Below the pieces are notes generated by a model, which saw nothing but the letters and a program-made list of their open reading frames with translations, was not told the DNA's origin and made no database searches. Positions 25,347-33,646 of a stretch of 33,646 nucleotides of DNA are shown here, one piece after another; positions within the stretch are counted from its first letter, which is position 1, and every line of letters starts with the position of its first letter. The stretch is from Bacteroidales bacterium (GTDB lineage Bacteria > Bacteroidota > Bacteroidia > Bacteroidales > VadinHA17): assembly GCA_012517605.1 (NCBI GenBank), contig JAAYUS010000002.1, positions 1 to 33,646 of the forward strand, written 5' to 3'. Both the position numbers and the translations under genes were made by a program.

Positions 25347-26069
25347 ATGGAAAAATTCTTTGATTATTTCGATGAAAGATACCGGGAATCGGTGTTGAGC
25401 AGTCCGGCTTCGGAAGATGGACCAGTGATTACAATTTCGCGCCAGACGGGTTGTGATGCACGCGAAATAGCAGCAGGTATTGTCGACAGGCTGAATCTGC
25501 GACTTAATACCAACAAATGGAAATGGGTTGACAAGGATATCATTTATTCGATTGCCAGGGAACTCAATATCGATACACAGCGGATTGAGAACTATTATGA
25601 AGGAATCAAGCTTTCGAACCTTTCAGAGATGATAATGGCTTTTTCAGGGGGCTTTGTAAGCGACCTCCGTGTAAAGAAGGCCATAAGGGATGTTGTGCTG
25701 TCTATCTGCAAGGAGGGCAATGTTGTCATTGTAGGACGGGGGAGCGTATCGATAGCCCATGGAATAAGGGACGCCCTGCATGTCAGGCTGGTAGCCCCTT
25801 TCCCCTGGAGAGTTGAAAACGTGATGAGAAAGAAGGAAATGAATGCTGAAACGGCTGAGAAATATGTCATTGAAACAGATGCAAAAAGGAATGACCTGAT
25901 ACATACCTTCCTGGATAAAAAAACGACAAACATTGAATCGCTTTTTGATATCTCATTGAACAGGGTATCATTCAGCATTCAGGAATCGGCCGATATTATT
26001 GTTTCAATGTATGAGAAGAAAGTCATGAGGCAAATGGCAGAGCGGAGTAAGATAAAATCAGTGATCTAG
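25347..26069 (+). CDS. Cytidylate kinase-like family protein
   Basis: Protein of 240 residues of the cytidylate-kinase-like P-loop family (Cytidylate_kin2 type). The nucleotide-binding loop is [15 protein letters not shown] (residues 28-42), shorter and less glycine-rich than the GPxGxGKS loop of true CMP kinase. [14 protein letters not shown] and [19 protein letters not shown] correspond to the core strand and the LID-like region. The housekeeping Cmk is usually a separate gene, so this is not assumed to be the essential kinase; its substrate is unknown. It has a strong Shine-Dalgarno and ends convergently with the malic enzyme, sharing bases 26066-26069. Confidence 0.82.
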   Translation: MEKFFDYFDERYRESVLSSPASEDGPVITISRQTGCDAREIAAGIVDRLNLRLNTNKWKWVDKDIIYSIARELNIDTQRIENYYEGIKLSNLSEMIMAFSGGFVSDLRVKKAIRDVVLSICKEGNVVIVGRGSVSIAHGIRDALHVRLVAPFPWRVENVMRKKEMNAETAEKYVIETDAKRNDLIHTFLDKKTTNIESLFDISLNRVSFSIQESADIIVSMYEKKVMRQMAERSKIKSVI

Positions 26070-27373
26070 AATTCGCTCAGTTCGCCGACCCTCTTTATAT
26101 GTACCTTTAATCTCTGATCGAGTGTTTTCCTGTATTCCTCCCAGTCGCTTATCGGCCTTCTGGCGACACCTGAATCAATTGCAGCTTTTGCCACGCAGGA
26201 TGCGACACACGAGATGAGCCGAGGATCAAGAGGTTTAGGTATTATGTAATCTCTTCCAAAGCTCAGTTTATCAACATTGTAAGCTTTAAGGACTTCATCC
26301 GGCACCGGCTCTTTTGCAAGGGTTGCAAGCGCCCTGGCAGCCGCAAGCTTCATTTCTTCATTTATTGTGTACGCCCTGACATCGAGGGCGCCTCTGAATA
26401 TAAAGGGAAATCCAAGAACATTGTTGATCTGGTTAGGATAATCCGACCGCCCTGTGGCGAAAATAAGATCGTCCCTGGTCGACATTGCATCCTCATATGT
26501 TATTTCAGGATTAGGATTTGCCATGGCAAATACGATCGGATCCGGAGCCATTGATGCAAGCATCTCCTTAGAGAGCATGTTGGCAGTCGACAGCCCCAGG
26601 AAGACATCCGCGTCCTTTACTGCCTGAGCAAGGGTGTCAATATCTCTGTCTGTAATAAACTCCTGCTTGAATTTATTAAGATCCTTTCTTTTCTGATTGA
26701 TGACTCCCTTGCTGTCGACCATCACGATGTTCTCCTTCCTGACGCCAAGCGACAGGTAAAGCTTTGAACAGGAAATTGCAGCAGCACCGGCGCCGCATAC
26801 CACAAGCTTTATTTCCTCGATCCTCTTGCCAGTTATTTCCAGTGCATTAAGCAAACCAGCCCCCGATATGATTGCAGTTCCATGCTGATCATCATGGAAT
26901 ACCGGAATGTCAAGCATGCTCTTCAGTCTTGTCTCCACTTCAAAGCATTCCGGGGCCTTGATATCTTCAAGGTTTATCCCTCCAAAAGTCGGAGCCAGCC
27001 TGGCAATTGTTTCAATAAGTTTTTCAGGGTCCTTTTCGTCAATTTCAATATCAAAAACATCGACGTCTGCAAATACCTTGAAAAGCAATCCTTTCCCCTC
27101 CATGACAGGTTTGCCCGCCAGCGCCCCTATGTCACCGAGTCCGAGTACCGCAGTTCCATTAGATATTACGGCCACAAGGTTGCCTCTGGCTGTATAATTA
27201 TAGGCATCATCGGGCGACTTTTCGATTTCGAGGCATGGGTACGCCACACCCGGAGTGTATGCAAGGCTCAGGTCAAACTGCGTACAATATGGTTTGGTGG
27301 GTATTACCTCAACTTTGCCGTGACGGCCCCTGCTATGGTAGTTAAGAGCATCTTCCTTTGTTATTCTGGGCAT
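26066..27373 (-). CDS. Malic enzyme, short form
   Basis: NAD(P)-dependent malic enzyme of 435 residues, converting malate to pyruvate and CO2. The catalytic Tyr39 (LAYTPGVA) and Lys94 (MEGKGLLFK), metal ligands Glu136 and Asp137 (NLEDIKAP) and Asp161/162 (FHDDQHGTA), and the dinucleotide motif GAGAAA (194-199) are present. Many Bacteroidota and E. coli MaeB have a C-terminal phosphotransacetylase-like domain (about 760 residues in all); it is absent here, as in B. subtilis YtsJ. Cofactor preference is not clear from the sequence. It converges on the kinase-like gene: the two TAG stops share a CTAG at 26066-26069. Upstream is a 238-base divergent region with the ROK gene. Confidence 0.93.
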   Translation of the reverse strand: MPRITKEDALNYHSRGRHGKVEVIPTKPYCTQFDLSLAYTPGVAYPCLEIEKSPDDAYNYTARGNLVAVISNGTAVLGLGDIGALAGKPVMEGKGLLFKVFADVDVFDIEIDEKDPEKLIETIARLAPTFGGINLEDIKAPECFEVETRLKSMLDIPVFHDDQHGTAIISGAGLLNALEITGKRIEEIKLVVCGAGAAAISCSKLYLSLGVRKENIVMVDSKGVINQKRKDLNKFKQEFITDRDIDTLAQAVKDADVFLGLSTANMLSKEMLASMAPDPIVFAMANPNPEITYEDAMSTRDDLIFATGRSDYPNQINNVLGFPFIFRGALDVRAYTINEEMKLAAARALATLAKEPVPDEVLKAYNVDKLSFGRDYIIPKPLDPRLISCVASCVAKAAIDSGVARRPISDWEEYRKTLDQRLKVHIKRVGELSEF

Positions 27374-27533
27374 GGCATTATTTTTTTATCAGGATGAACT
27401 TTATGGAAAATTTCATTTAAGAAAAGGACTGAACTTTAATTTTCAATAATCTAAATTACAATTATTAAACTGAATCATCCATGAGAAAAGTCAACATTAT
27501 TAAAAATCAATGTATCGTTTTTGAGGTCATTTC

Positions 27534-27564
27534 TTTGCATTGCAAATAAAAATGAATACTTTCA
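27534..27564 (+). promoter_or_regulatory. Possible Bacteroidota-type promoter for the ROK gene
   Basis: TTTG at 27534-27537 and TACTTTCA at 27557-27564 are separated by 19 bases, close to the Bacteroidota -33/-7 pattern (TTTG, 19-21 bases, TAnnTTTG), with two mismatches in the -7 box. It would start transcription some 40 bases before the ATG at 27612. The rest of the 238-base malic enzyme/ROK interval is AT-rich, without clear repeats or hairpins. Confidence 0.35.
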
Positions 27565-27611
27565 GCAACAGTTTTAAGTAAATTTTAAAAGGTTCAAAAG
27601 TATTTCATTTT

Positions 27612-28547
27612 ATGAAGAAGAAGTTAGCAATCGGTGTTGATATTGGAGGAAGTCATATAAGCTGCGCGGCTGTCGATCTTGATACTTTCAATATCCTTGA
27701 TGAAACCCGCACTGACAGAGCAGTTGATAACAAGGAAGAAGCCGATGTTATTATAGGAGTATGGGTTCAGGCCCTGAAAGACGTGATTGATAAGATCCCT
27801 GAAGGATCCCTTAAGGGAATAGGGTTCGGCATGCCGGGTCCGTTCGATTATGTAAAAGGAATAAGCTATATAAAAGGCGTGGCAAAATATGAGAAACTTT
27901 ATGGCCATGATATTAAGAGTGCAATATCCCGCAGGCTTGGCTTTCACAACGGATTCCCGGTAAGGTTCATGAATGATGTGTCGACATTTGCTGTCGGTGA
28001 GGCCCTGGTGGGAAAGGCTTCCAAAGCTGAACGATCGATGTCGGTTACCCTCGGGACAGGATTCGGATCAGCATTTATCGCCGGCAAGATACCTATTGTC
28101 GATGGTCCTGAGGTGCCGAAACTAGGATGTGTTTACCATCTGCCATACGGAGATAATATTGCCGACGATTATTTCTCAACGCGCTGGTTCCTTGGCAGGT
28201 ATAAAAAAATGACAGGTGTTGAGCTGAATGGTGTCAAGGAGCTTACCTCCCTTGCCTCTTCAGATAAAAGGGTTATGGACCTCTTTTCGGAATTCGGAAC
28301 GAATCTTGGGATCTTCCTGGCTCCGTGGCTGAATAAATTCAGGGCTGAAATAGTTGTTGTCGGAGGAAATATCTCCCATGCTTACAATCTTTTCGGGGAG
28401 ATCTTTGAGAACAGTCTCAGGCATGAAGGATGCCGCTGCAGGGTCGCCCTGTCAGAACTTAAGGAAGATGCAGCCTTCATCGGCGCCGCATACCTTCTCG
28501 ACGATAAATTCTGGAAAGACATCCAGCACGCTCTGCCATTAATGTAA
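27612..28547 (+). CDS. ROK-family sugar kinase
   Basis: Sugar kinase of 311 residues in the ROK family (glucokinase-like). The phosphate-1 loop is GVDIGGSH (8-15), the catalytic base is Asp122 in FMNDVSTFAVGE, and the phosphate-2 motif is TLGTGFGSAF (147-155). The CxCGxxGC zinc motif of most ROK kinases is missing: the matching place reads LGCVYHLPYGDNIADDY, a variant seen in other Bacteroidota ROK proteins. No helix-turn-helix is attached, so it is an enzyme rather than a repressor. It opens the sugar locus and likely phosphorylates the hexose released by its neighbours; the exact sugar is unknown. Confidence 0.88.
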   Translation: MKKKLAIGVDIGGSHISCAAVDLDTFNILDETRTDRAVDNKEEADVIIGVWVQALKDVIDKIPEGSLKGIGFGMPGPFDYVKGISYIKGVAKYEKLYGHDIKSAISRRLGFHNGFPVRFMNDVSTFAVGEALVGKASKAERSMSVTLGTGFGSAFIAGKIPIVDGPEVPKLGCVYHLPYGDNIADDYFSTRWFLGRYKKMTGVELNGVKELTSLASSDKRVMDLFSEFGTNLGIFLAPWLNKFRAEIVVVGGNISHAYNLFGEIFENSLRHEGCRCRVALSELKEDAAFIGAAYLLDDKFWKDIQHALPLM

Positions 28548-28560
28548 TGCAATCTATAAA

Positions 28561-28704
28561 ATTCAAAAATTCAACCATTCAAAAATTCAAAAATTCAAAA
28601 ATTCAACCATTCAACCTTTCAACCATTCAACCTTTCAACCATTCAACCATTCAACCTTTCAACCTTTCAACCTTTCAACCTTTCAACCTTTAAACCTTTA
28701 AATC
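28561..28704 (+). repeat. 18-unit octamer tandem array ending at a start codon
   Basis: Exactly 144 bases of 8-bp units: ATTCAAAA (4 copies, at the left), ATTCAACC, TTTCAACC (the most frequent at the right), then TTTAAACC and TTTAAATC immediately followed by the ATG of the MFS gene at 28705. The whole array has no G on the plus strand, so the mRNA leader should be almost unstructured. The units grade from ATTCAAAA to TTTCAACC along the array, pointing to successive duplication. Copy number could vary by slipped-strand replication and would change leader length but not reading frame. Confidence 0.93.
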
Positions 28705-29856
28705 ATGGCCACAGATAAAATCAACATCTCGAAAATATCACCTGTTCTCATGGCATTTTTTGTCATGAGCTTTGTGGACCTTGTAGGCATAGGCGTTGAC
28801 CGTGTCAGCAAGGACATGAGCCTGAGCGCCACTGTTGCACAGCTTATTCCTTCTGCAGCCTTTCTTTGGTTTTTCATCCTGTCTGTTCCTGTGGGGGTCA
28901 TGCAATCGCGTATCGGCAAACGAAACATGCTCAATATCGGAATGGGAGTTACCGCACTCGGACTTCTTCTCCCGTTTCTGATCTATAATTTTCCTATGGT
29001 ACTTACAGGTTTTGCACTTCTGGGCATCGGCAACACAATTGTGCAGGTTTCAGCGAATCCGCTAATGGTAGATGTCGTTCCCGGTAACAGGGCTTCAAGC
29101 TTTCTGAGCTTTTCACAATTTGTAAAAGCTATTGGTTCAATGATTGGAGCTCCCCTTGCAGCATTTTTTGCCGCTCAGTTCGGCGACTGGAAGCTGCTGT
29201 TCCTTGTATTTGGGATAGTATCGATTCTGACAGTTGTTTGGCTTGCATCGTCAAAGATCGATGAAACGAAAATTGAAGGATACAAAGCAACATTCTCATC
29301 ATCCTTCAAGCTTCTGGGAAACAATCTGGTTCTTTTGCTTGTTCTGGCAATATTCCTTGTCGTCGGAGTTGATGTAGGCTTTAACTCAAACTCAGGTCAG
29401 TTCCTTATCAAGCAGTTCGGCATTGACCAGACATCAGCGGAATCGGGTCGAAGCGTATATTTTCTGGGACGTATGGTCGGGACTTTTGCCGGCGCCATAC
29501 TCCTTACAAAGATCTCTTCGCGTAAATTTTATGTCTGGACATCAGTTCTCGGCATATTATGCCTCACCATAATTGTACTGATAAAATCACCTGTTCTGGC
29601 CTGGGGACTGGTGTTTATGATCGGGCTTGCTGTTGCCAATATATGGCCCCTGGTATTTTCGATTGCCATGGAAAAATTCCCTGACAAGAGCAATGAAGTC
29701 TCGGGCCTTGTAATGATGGCAATTTCGGGCGGCGCAGTTATCCCGCTGATGGTGGGATGGGTAAGCGATATGTCAACAATAGGGCTTGGAATGACAATAT
29801 TGATAGCATGTATGATATATCTGTTTGGAGTTTCATTGTACTGCCTGAAGAAATAG
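28705..29856 (+). CDS. MFS sugar transporter, FucP-like
   Basis: Inner-membrane transporter of 383 residues with about 11-12 hydrophobic helices spread over two halves. Helix-rich segments such as LIPSAAFLWFFILSVPVGV and the loop motif SRIGKRNMLNIGM between helices 2 and 3 are typical MFS; the NTIVQVSANPLM and ANIWPLVFSIAMEKFP stretches resemble FucP/GluP-type sugar-proton symporters common in Bacteroidota. It is preceded directly by an 18-unit octamer repeat and followed 54 bases later by the Gfo/Idh/MocA gene. With the ROK kinase on one side and secreted glycoside-processing proteins on the other it probably imports the freed monosaccharide. Substrate not determinable. Confidence 0.88.
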   Translation: MATDKINISKISPVLMAFFVMSFVDLVGIGVDRVSKDMSLSATVAQLIPSAAFLWFFILSVPVGVMQSRIGKRNMLNIGMGVTALGLLLPFLIYNFPMVLTGFALLGIGNTIVQVSANPLMVDVVPGNRASSFLSFSQFVKAIGSMIGAPLAAFFAAQFGDWKLLFLVFGIVSILTVVWLASSKIDETKIEGYKATFSSSFKLLGNNLVLLLVLAIFLVVGVDVGFNSNSGQFLIKQFGIDQTSAESGRSVYFLGRMVGTFAGAILLTKISSRKFYVWTSVLGILCLTIIVLIKSPVLAWGLVFMIGLAVANIWPLVFSIAMEKFPDKSNEVSGLVMMAISGGAVIPLMVGWVSDMSTIGLGMTILIACMIYLFGVSLYCLKK

Positions 29857-29910
29857 AGATTGCCTGATCGTAAAGAACTTATTCGTTACTTCAACTGATA
29901 CAACATTATT

Positions 29911-31179
29911 ATGAAGAAAGAAAAACTTGGCAGGCGTGACTTTCTAAGGAAAGGAACAGCAGCCGCACTCGCTTTTACAATTGTACCGCGACATGTTCTC
30001 GGTGGACAGGGTTATACTGCTCCGAGCGACCAGCTTACCAAAGGCATTATCGGAGTCGGAGGAATGGGACGTGGACATTTCGAATATGAAGGAACCCGCC
30101 TTCTTGCCGTATGCGACGTGGATAAAAACCATCTCGATCAGGCAATTGCACTTGCCGGAGGCAGGATCACAGGCTATCACGATTTCCGGGAGCTTATTGC
30201 CAGGCCCGATATCGATGTTGTTCATATCGCCACTCCGCCGCACTGGCATGGCATAATGTCGAAAATGGCAGCGGAAGCCGGAAAGGATATTTGGTGCGAA
30301 AAACCGATGACAAGAACAATCGGCGAAGGCATAAAGGTTGTCGAAGCGGTTCAGAGGAACGGACGGATGTTCAGGCTGAACACCTGGTTCAGGTTCAAGG
30401 ATCAGTTTTACGGACTCGGTACAACCGTAAAACCTCTGAAAAAGCTTGTCGACAGCGGAGTCCTGGGATGGCCCCTGAAAGTCACTGTCAGCGGTATTAC
30501 AGGATACGACTGGAAGTTTTACTGGAGCGGTTTGTATAACCTTAAACCCGAACCGGTTCCCCCGGAACTCGACTATGATTTCTGGCTTGGCCCGGCGCCA
30601 TACAAACCTTATAATCCTGAAAGAGTACATTCAAAATTCAGGGGATATTGGGATTATGACGGCGGCGGACTCGGCGACATGGGGCAACATTACCTCGATC
30701 CCGTTCAGTACATGCTCGGAAAGGATCATACATCACCGGTTTCCGTTGAAATTGATGCTCCCCAGCAGCATTATGACGCCGTTGGTTCATGGAGGCGCAT
30801 TACTTATACATATGACGATGGATGCCAGATAATCCTCGATGGCGAAAACCGCGACACTGAAGCCGCTTATATTGAAGGACCCCACGGGAAAGTTTTCAAA
30901 GGTTTCAGATCGACAATTAAGGATATGGAGAAGCTCATCAATTCACTTCCTGATCCGGAACCACAGATAACTACATTTACCGAATCCGTAAAAACAAGGA
31001 AAAAGTTTGCACTTAATGAATCAAACGGACACCGGTCATGTACAATTGTCAACCTGGGGATAATCGCCCTTCGGCTGGGTAGAAATCTTAATTATGATCC
31101 TGTCAATCAGCAGTTTATCGATGATGATGGAGCCAATAGGCTTATTAATCAGCCTATGAGGGGACCCTGGAGGATCTGA
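29911..31179 (+). CDS. Exported Gfo/Idh/MocA-family oxidoreductase
   Basis: NAD(P)-dependent sugar oxidoreductase of 422 residues. The N-terminus has a twin-arginine signal (GRRDFLRKGTAAALAF), which would export the folded, cofactor-loaded protein to the periplasm. The Rossmann motif is GIIGVGGMGRGH (about 45-56); the catalytic CEKPMT is at 129-134 (Lys131); the C-terminal substrate domain has GGGLGDMGQHYLDP with the conserved Asp and His. Relatives oxidise glycosides at C3. The next gene's DUF1080 domain is the usual partner in the 3-keto pathway known from Bacteroides. The two genes lie 35 bases apart, with octamer repeats between them. Substrate is unknown. Confidence 0.9.
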   Translation: MKKEKLGRRDFLRKGTAAALAFTIVPRHVLGGQGYTAPSDQLTKGIIGVGGMGRGHFEYEGTRLLAVCDVDKNHLDQAIALAGGRITGYHDFRELIARPDIDVVHIATPPHWHGIMSKMAAEAGKDIWCEKPMTRTIGEGIKVVEAVQRNGRMFRLNTWFRFKDQFYGLGTTVKPLKKLVDSGVLGWPLKVTVSGITGYDWKFYWSGLYNLKPEPVPPELDYDFWLGPAPYKPYNPERVHSKFRGYWDYDGGGLGDMGQHYLDPVQYMLGKDHTSPVSVEIDAPQQHYDAVGSWRRITYTYDDGCQIILDGENRDTEAAYIEGPHGKVFKGFRSTIKDMEKLINSLPDPEPQITTFTESVKTRKKFALNESNGHRSCTIVNLGIIALRLGRNLNYDPVNQQFIDDDGANRLINQPMRGPWRI

Positions 31180-31189
31180 CAATTACCAA

Positions 31190-31221
31190 TTTGAAAATTT
31201 GAAAATTTGAAAATATGAAAA
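31190..31221 (+). repeat. Octamer repeat overlapping a start codon
   Basis: Three perfect TTTGAAAA units (31190-31213), then a fourth, TATGAAAA (31214-31221), in which one base change creates the ATG start (31215-31217) of the DUF1080 gene. The array has no C on the plus strand. It is the same unit length as the array ahead of the MFS gene two genes earlier, with a different sequence. Confidence 0.85.
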
Positions 31222-33646
31222 TCAGGAAAATATTATCAATATGCATGATTTTACTGGCTGTTGCCGGTAGTTCCTTTGCCCAGGACCGGAGGACCGTCGA
31301 GACGAAAGTCGCAGATCTTCTTGCCCAGCTTCCGGCCAGCGACCTGAAATATACTGATAAACTTATGGGCGACATGCTGGCTCTCGGGGACACTGGAATC
31401 AGGCAGATATGCAGCATGATCATCCCGGCCGGAACCGGTGATGATACACGTGCCCGCTTTGCCCTGGAGAGCTTTTCACGATTCCTTTCACAAAAGGGAA
31501 AGGAAAATGAAAAACCGATGTGGGAAAAGATCTGCATCGATTATGCCGTCACCCAGAAAGACAATGGAGTGAAAGATTTCTTCATTAAACAGCTTCAGAT
31601 CATCGGAGGAAATGCAACAGTCGAGGCCCTGAAATCCTTCCTTAACGACAGAGACCTGTGCAATCCTGCTCTCGCTGCAATTATTAAGTCGGGAAGTCAG
31701 GAAGTAGAATCAGTTCTTGCCGAATCGCTTAAGAATAAGGACCTTCCATGTCCGGCTACGGTCATGAACGCTCTTGCTGGAATGAACTCACGGGTGGCAG
31801 TGAACGAATATATAAGCTGGGCCTCTTCAATTGATGTTAATACAAGGTCTTCAGCACTTAATGCACTTGCACGGAGCGGCAGCCCTCTTGCATTGCCTGT
31901 TCTGTCAAAAGCAGCAAGGGATGTCTTCTACAGGTGGGAAGTGACTGGTGCCACAGCAGCACTGCTTAATTATGCTGAGAATGCCGGAAAAAACGGGGAT
32001 TTCAAAACCATGGACAGAATCTGTAAACTTGTCATATCGAAATGCAAAGACAGGCTGACTGTCCAGAATAAATCGGCGGCTCTGTTAATTTATACGAAGT
32101 ATCACGGCATTGATGCAATGAATGAGCTGACCAAAGCTGCAGCATATCCCGACAAAACTTACAGAAATGCAGCCCTGAATGCGTCAATGCTTATTCCTGA
32201 CAGGGAAGTTGTTACACGGTGGATTGAATATTTCCCGAAAGCAGTTCCGGATGCAAAACCTGAAATAATCTCGATGCTGGGAAACCGTAAGGATGAATCG
32301 GCAATCCCTCTTATAAGGACTTCTCTTACAAATCCTGATCAGAAGGTAAGAACAGCTGCTGCTGCCGCTCTTGCAAAGATGGAGGGAGCCAGGTCAGCTG
32401 GAGATCTGATATCATATCTTAAGAACTCGCCGGATCCTGCCGACCAGGAGTCTGCCTTATCAGCGCTGATGTCTGTTTCGGGAAGCAAAGAGGTAGAATT
32501 GCTGAAGCCTGTCCTGAAGGATGGTTCCGATGCTGCAAGGAAAAGCATTATCGAACTCCTTGCATGGAGCAAAAACAGTCAGTATTTCAGCGATGTAATG
32601 CCTTTTACTGCCTCCGCCGACAGGAATGTCAGGAATGCTGCCTATGGTGCACTTGCAAATCTTGCAGGGTCAGGTGACCAGGATGCACTTATAAAATTGC
32701 TTGCCTCTACAGATGATACTAATTATGTAAAAAATGTACAGGATGCCCTTGCTGCAGCAGCAAACAAATCATCTGATCCTGCCTTGCGCTCGGATGTTAT
32801 CCTGAAAGCGTTGCAGGGAAGCGGTGCAAAAGAAAAACTTATTCCTGTTCTGGCTTCAACGGGCGGAAATGAGGCCCTGAAGGTTGTTCTTAAAGAGTTT
32901 GAAAACGGTAGTCCGGCAATGAGGGATATATGTTTCCGTACACTCACATCGTGGGAGGATTATACATGTTCGTCAGCGCTTTATGAAATATGTGCTTCAG
33001 GAAACAAGACCTTCGAGGCGCCTGCTTTTGAGGGTTATGTGAAGCAGATCCGCAATGCCCCGATTCCTGACGAACAGAAACTGCTCCTTTTCAGGAAGAT
33101 TATGCCATTTGCACTTGATGCAGGACGTAAAAATCAGATCATAAGCGAGATTGGCCGGTTAAAAACCTATCAGGCTTTATTCTTCATTGCTGAATATCTT
33201 GATGATCCGGCCACATCTTCAGCAGCTGCATCAGCGGCAATGCGCATTGCCCTTCCGTCAACAGGATCAAGAACCGGAATGTACGGAACACTCGTCCGTG
33301 AGATTCTTTCAAAAGCTGCAGCAAAACTGACAGGTCCGGAAAGCGATTATAACAGGGAGATGATAAACAAATATCTCGATGCAATGCCTGCTGATGAAGG
33401 ATTCAAGTCAATGTTCAACGGAAAGGATCTTACAGGATGGCAGGGTCTGGTTGAAAATCCTGTCGCCAGGTCAAAGATGAGAAAAATCGATCTTGAAAGG
33501 AAGCAGGCCGAGGCAAATGTGCTTGTTCCTGCAAACTGGAGCGTAAAGGATGGCTGCATAGTTTTCAACGGCAAGGGTAATAACCTCTGCTCTGTTGCAG
33601 AATACGGAGATTTTGAGATGCTTGTCGACTGGAAGATAACAAAGGA
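31215..33646 (+). CDS. Secreted HEAT-repeat protein with DUF1080 domain (3' end outside window)
   Basis: Open frame from ATG 31215 to the window end, about 810 codons, with no stop. Signal peptide MKIRKILSICMILLAVAGS, ending near SSFAQD. Residues about 30-715 are alpha-helical HEAT-like repeats, clearest in VRTAAAAALAKMEGARSAGD and VRNAAYGALANLAGSGDQDA. From about residue 728 (33396 on) a DUF1080 (3-keto-disaccharide hydrolase, LamG-like) domain starts: FKSMFNGKDLTGWQGL, then ANWSVKDGCIVFNGKG and GDFEMLVDWKI. The last part is cut off. DUF1080 enzymes act on C3-oxidised glycosides, made by oxidoreductases like the one encoded upstream. The HEAT part probably mediates binding. The start codon lies inside an octamer repeat. 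Confidence 0.88.
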   Translation, partial: MKIRKILSICMILLAVAGSSFAQDRRTVETKVADLLAQLPASDLKYTDKLMGDMLALGDTGIRQICSMIIPAGTGDDTRARFALESFSRFLSQKGKENEKPMWEKICIDYAVTQKDNGVKDFFIKQLQIIGGNATVEALKSFLNDRDLCNPALAAIIKSGSQEVESVLAESLKNKDLPCPATVMNALAGMNSRVAVNEYISWASSIDVNTRSSALNALARSGSPLALPVLSKAARDVFYRWEVTGATAALLNYAENAGKNGDFKTMDRICKLVISKCKDRLTVQNKSAALLIYTKYHGIDAMNELTKAAAYPDKTYRNAALNASMLIPDREVVTRWIEYFPKAVPDAKPEIISMLGNRKDESAIPLIRTSLTNPDQKVRTAAAAALAKMEGARSAGDLISYLKNSPDPADQESALSALMSVSGSKEVELLKPVLKDGSDAARKSIIELLAWSKNSQYFSDVMPFTASADRNVRNAAYGALANLAGSGDQDALIKLLASTDDTNYVKNVQDALAAAANKSSDPALRSDVILKALQGSGAKEKLIPVLASTGGNEALKVVLKEFENGSPAMRDICFRTLTSWEDYTCSSALYEICASGNKTFEAPAFEGYVKQIRNAPIPDEQKLLLFRKIMPFALDAGRKNQIISEIGRLKTYQALFFIAEYLDDPATSSAAASAAMRIALPSTGSRTGMYGTLVREILSKAAAKLTGPESDYNREMINKYLDAMPADEGFKSMFNGKDLTGWQGLVENPVARSKMRKIDLERKQAEANVLVPANWSVKDGCIVFNGKGNNLCSVAEYGDFEMLVDWKITK

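Noticed and set aside
28561-28704. CRISPR array
   Set aside because: The units are contiguous 8-mers with no spacers and no cas genes are present.
29944-30630. 228-codon open frame on the minus strand
   Set aside because: It lies wholly opposite the well-supported Gfo/Idh/MocA gene and its translation shows no recognisable family or domain pattern.

Overview
The window reads as chromosomal DNA from an anaerobic member of the Bacteroidota, probably order Bacteroidales or Marinilabiliales. Grounds: rpoC followed by a DUF3467 gene, a UbiA/Maf pair, an S46 dipeptidyl-peptidase, FucP-type MFS, Gfo/Idh/MocA and DUF1080 genes typical of that phylum, almost no Shine-Dalgarno sequences, and AT-rich leaders. 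Oxygen-sensitive chemistry (a glycyl radical enzyme with its activase, a ferredoxin, remnants of an acyl-CoA dehydratase activase) supports an anaerobic life. The taxonomic placement is inference.

Layout. 1-3352: 3' part of rpoC plus DUF3467. 3373-6258: tightly packed operon of a DUF2520 dehydrogenase-like protein, a KdsC-like HAD phosphatase, a UbiA prenyltransferase and a Maf pyrophosphatase. 6308-8470: secreted S46 peptidase with the Asp/Glu-specific (DPP11) signature. 8488-9393 (-): exported coiled-coil protein of unknown role. 9664-10794: PdxB. 10905-11839 (-): decayed acyl-CoA dehydratase activase. 11897-13559: a ferredoxin-like protein and a Crp/Fnr regulator, divergent, with a near-perfect 22-bp palindrome between them. 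13576-19646 (-): PycB/OadA-like carboxyltransferase, M3 peptidase lipoprotein and 7TM-DISM histidine kinase in one direction. Upstream of that group on the same strand lie a 27-codon small ORF, a strong intrinsic terminator and a GC-rich heptamer repeat.

20229-23560: glycyl radical activase and a glycyl radical enzyme matching trans-4-hydroxy-L-proline dehydratase, separated by a cluster of REP-like hairpins. 23637-25051 (-): SPFH/NfeD membrane pair. 25347-27373: cytidylate-kinase-like protein and a short malic enzyme, convergent and sharing a CTAG at their stops. 27612-33646: sugar locus with a ROK kinase, MFS transporter, secreted Gfo/Idh/MocA oxidoreductase and a HEAT-repeat/DUF1080 protein cut by the window end. 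This set fits import and C3-oxidation (3-keto) breakdown of glycosides.

The features most worth a second look are: the biotinyl-like domain without its lysine in the PycB-like protein; the small ORF plus terminator ahead of it; an 18-unit, G-free octamer array that ends exactly at the MFS start codon; a smaller octamer array that contains the next start codon but one; the layered lesions in the activase pseudogene; and the Crp/Fnr-type operator. I see no tRNA, rRNA, CRISPR array, intact transposase or phage gene.
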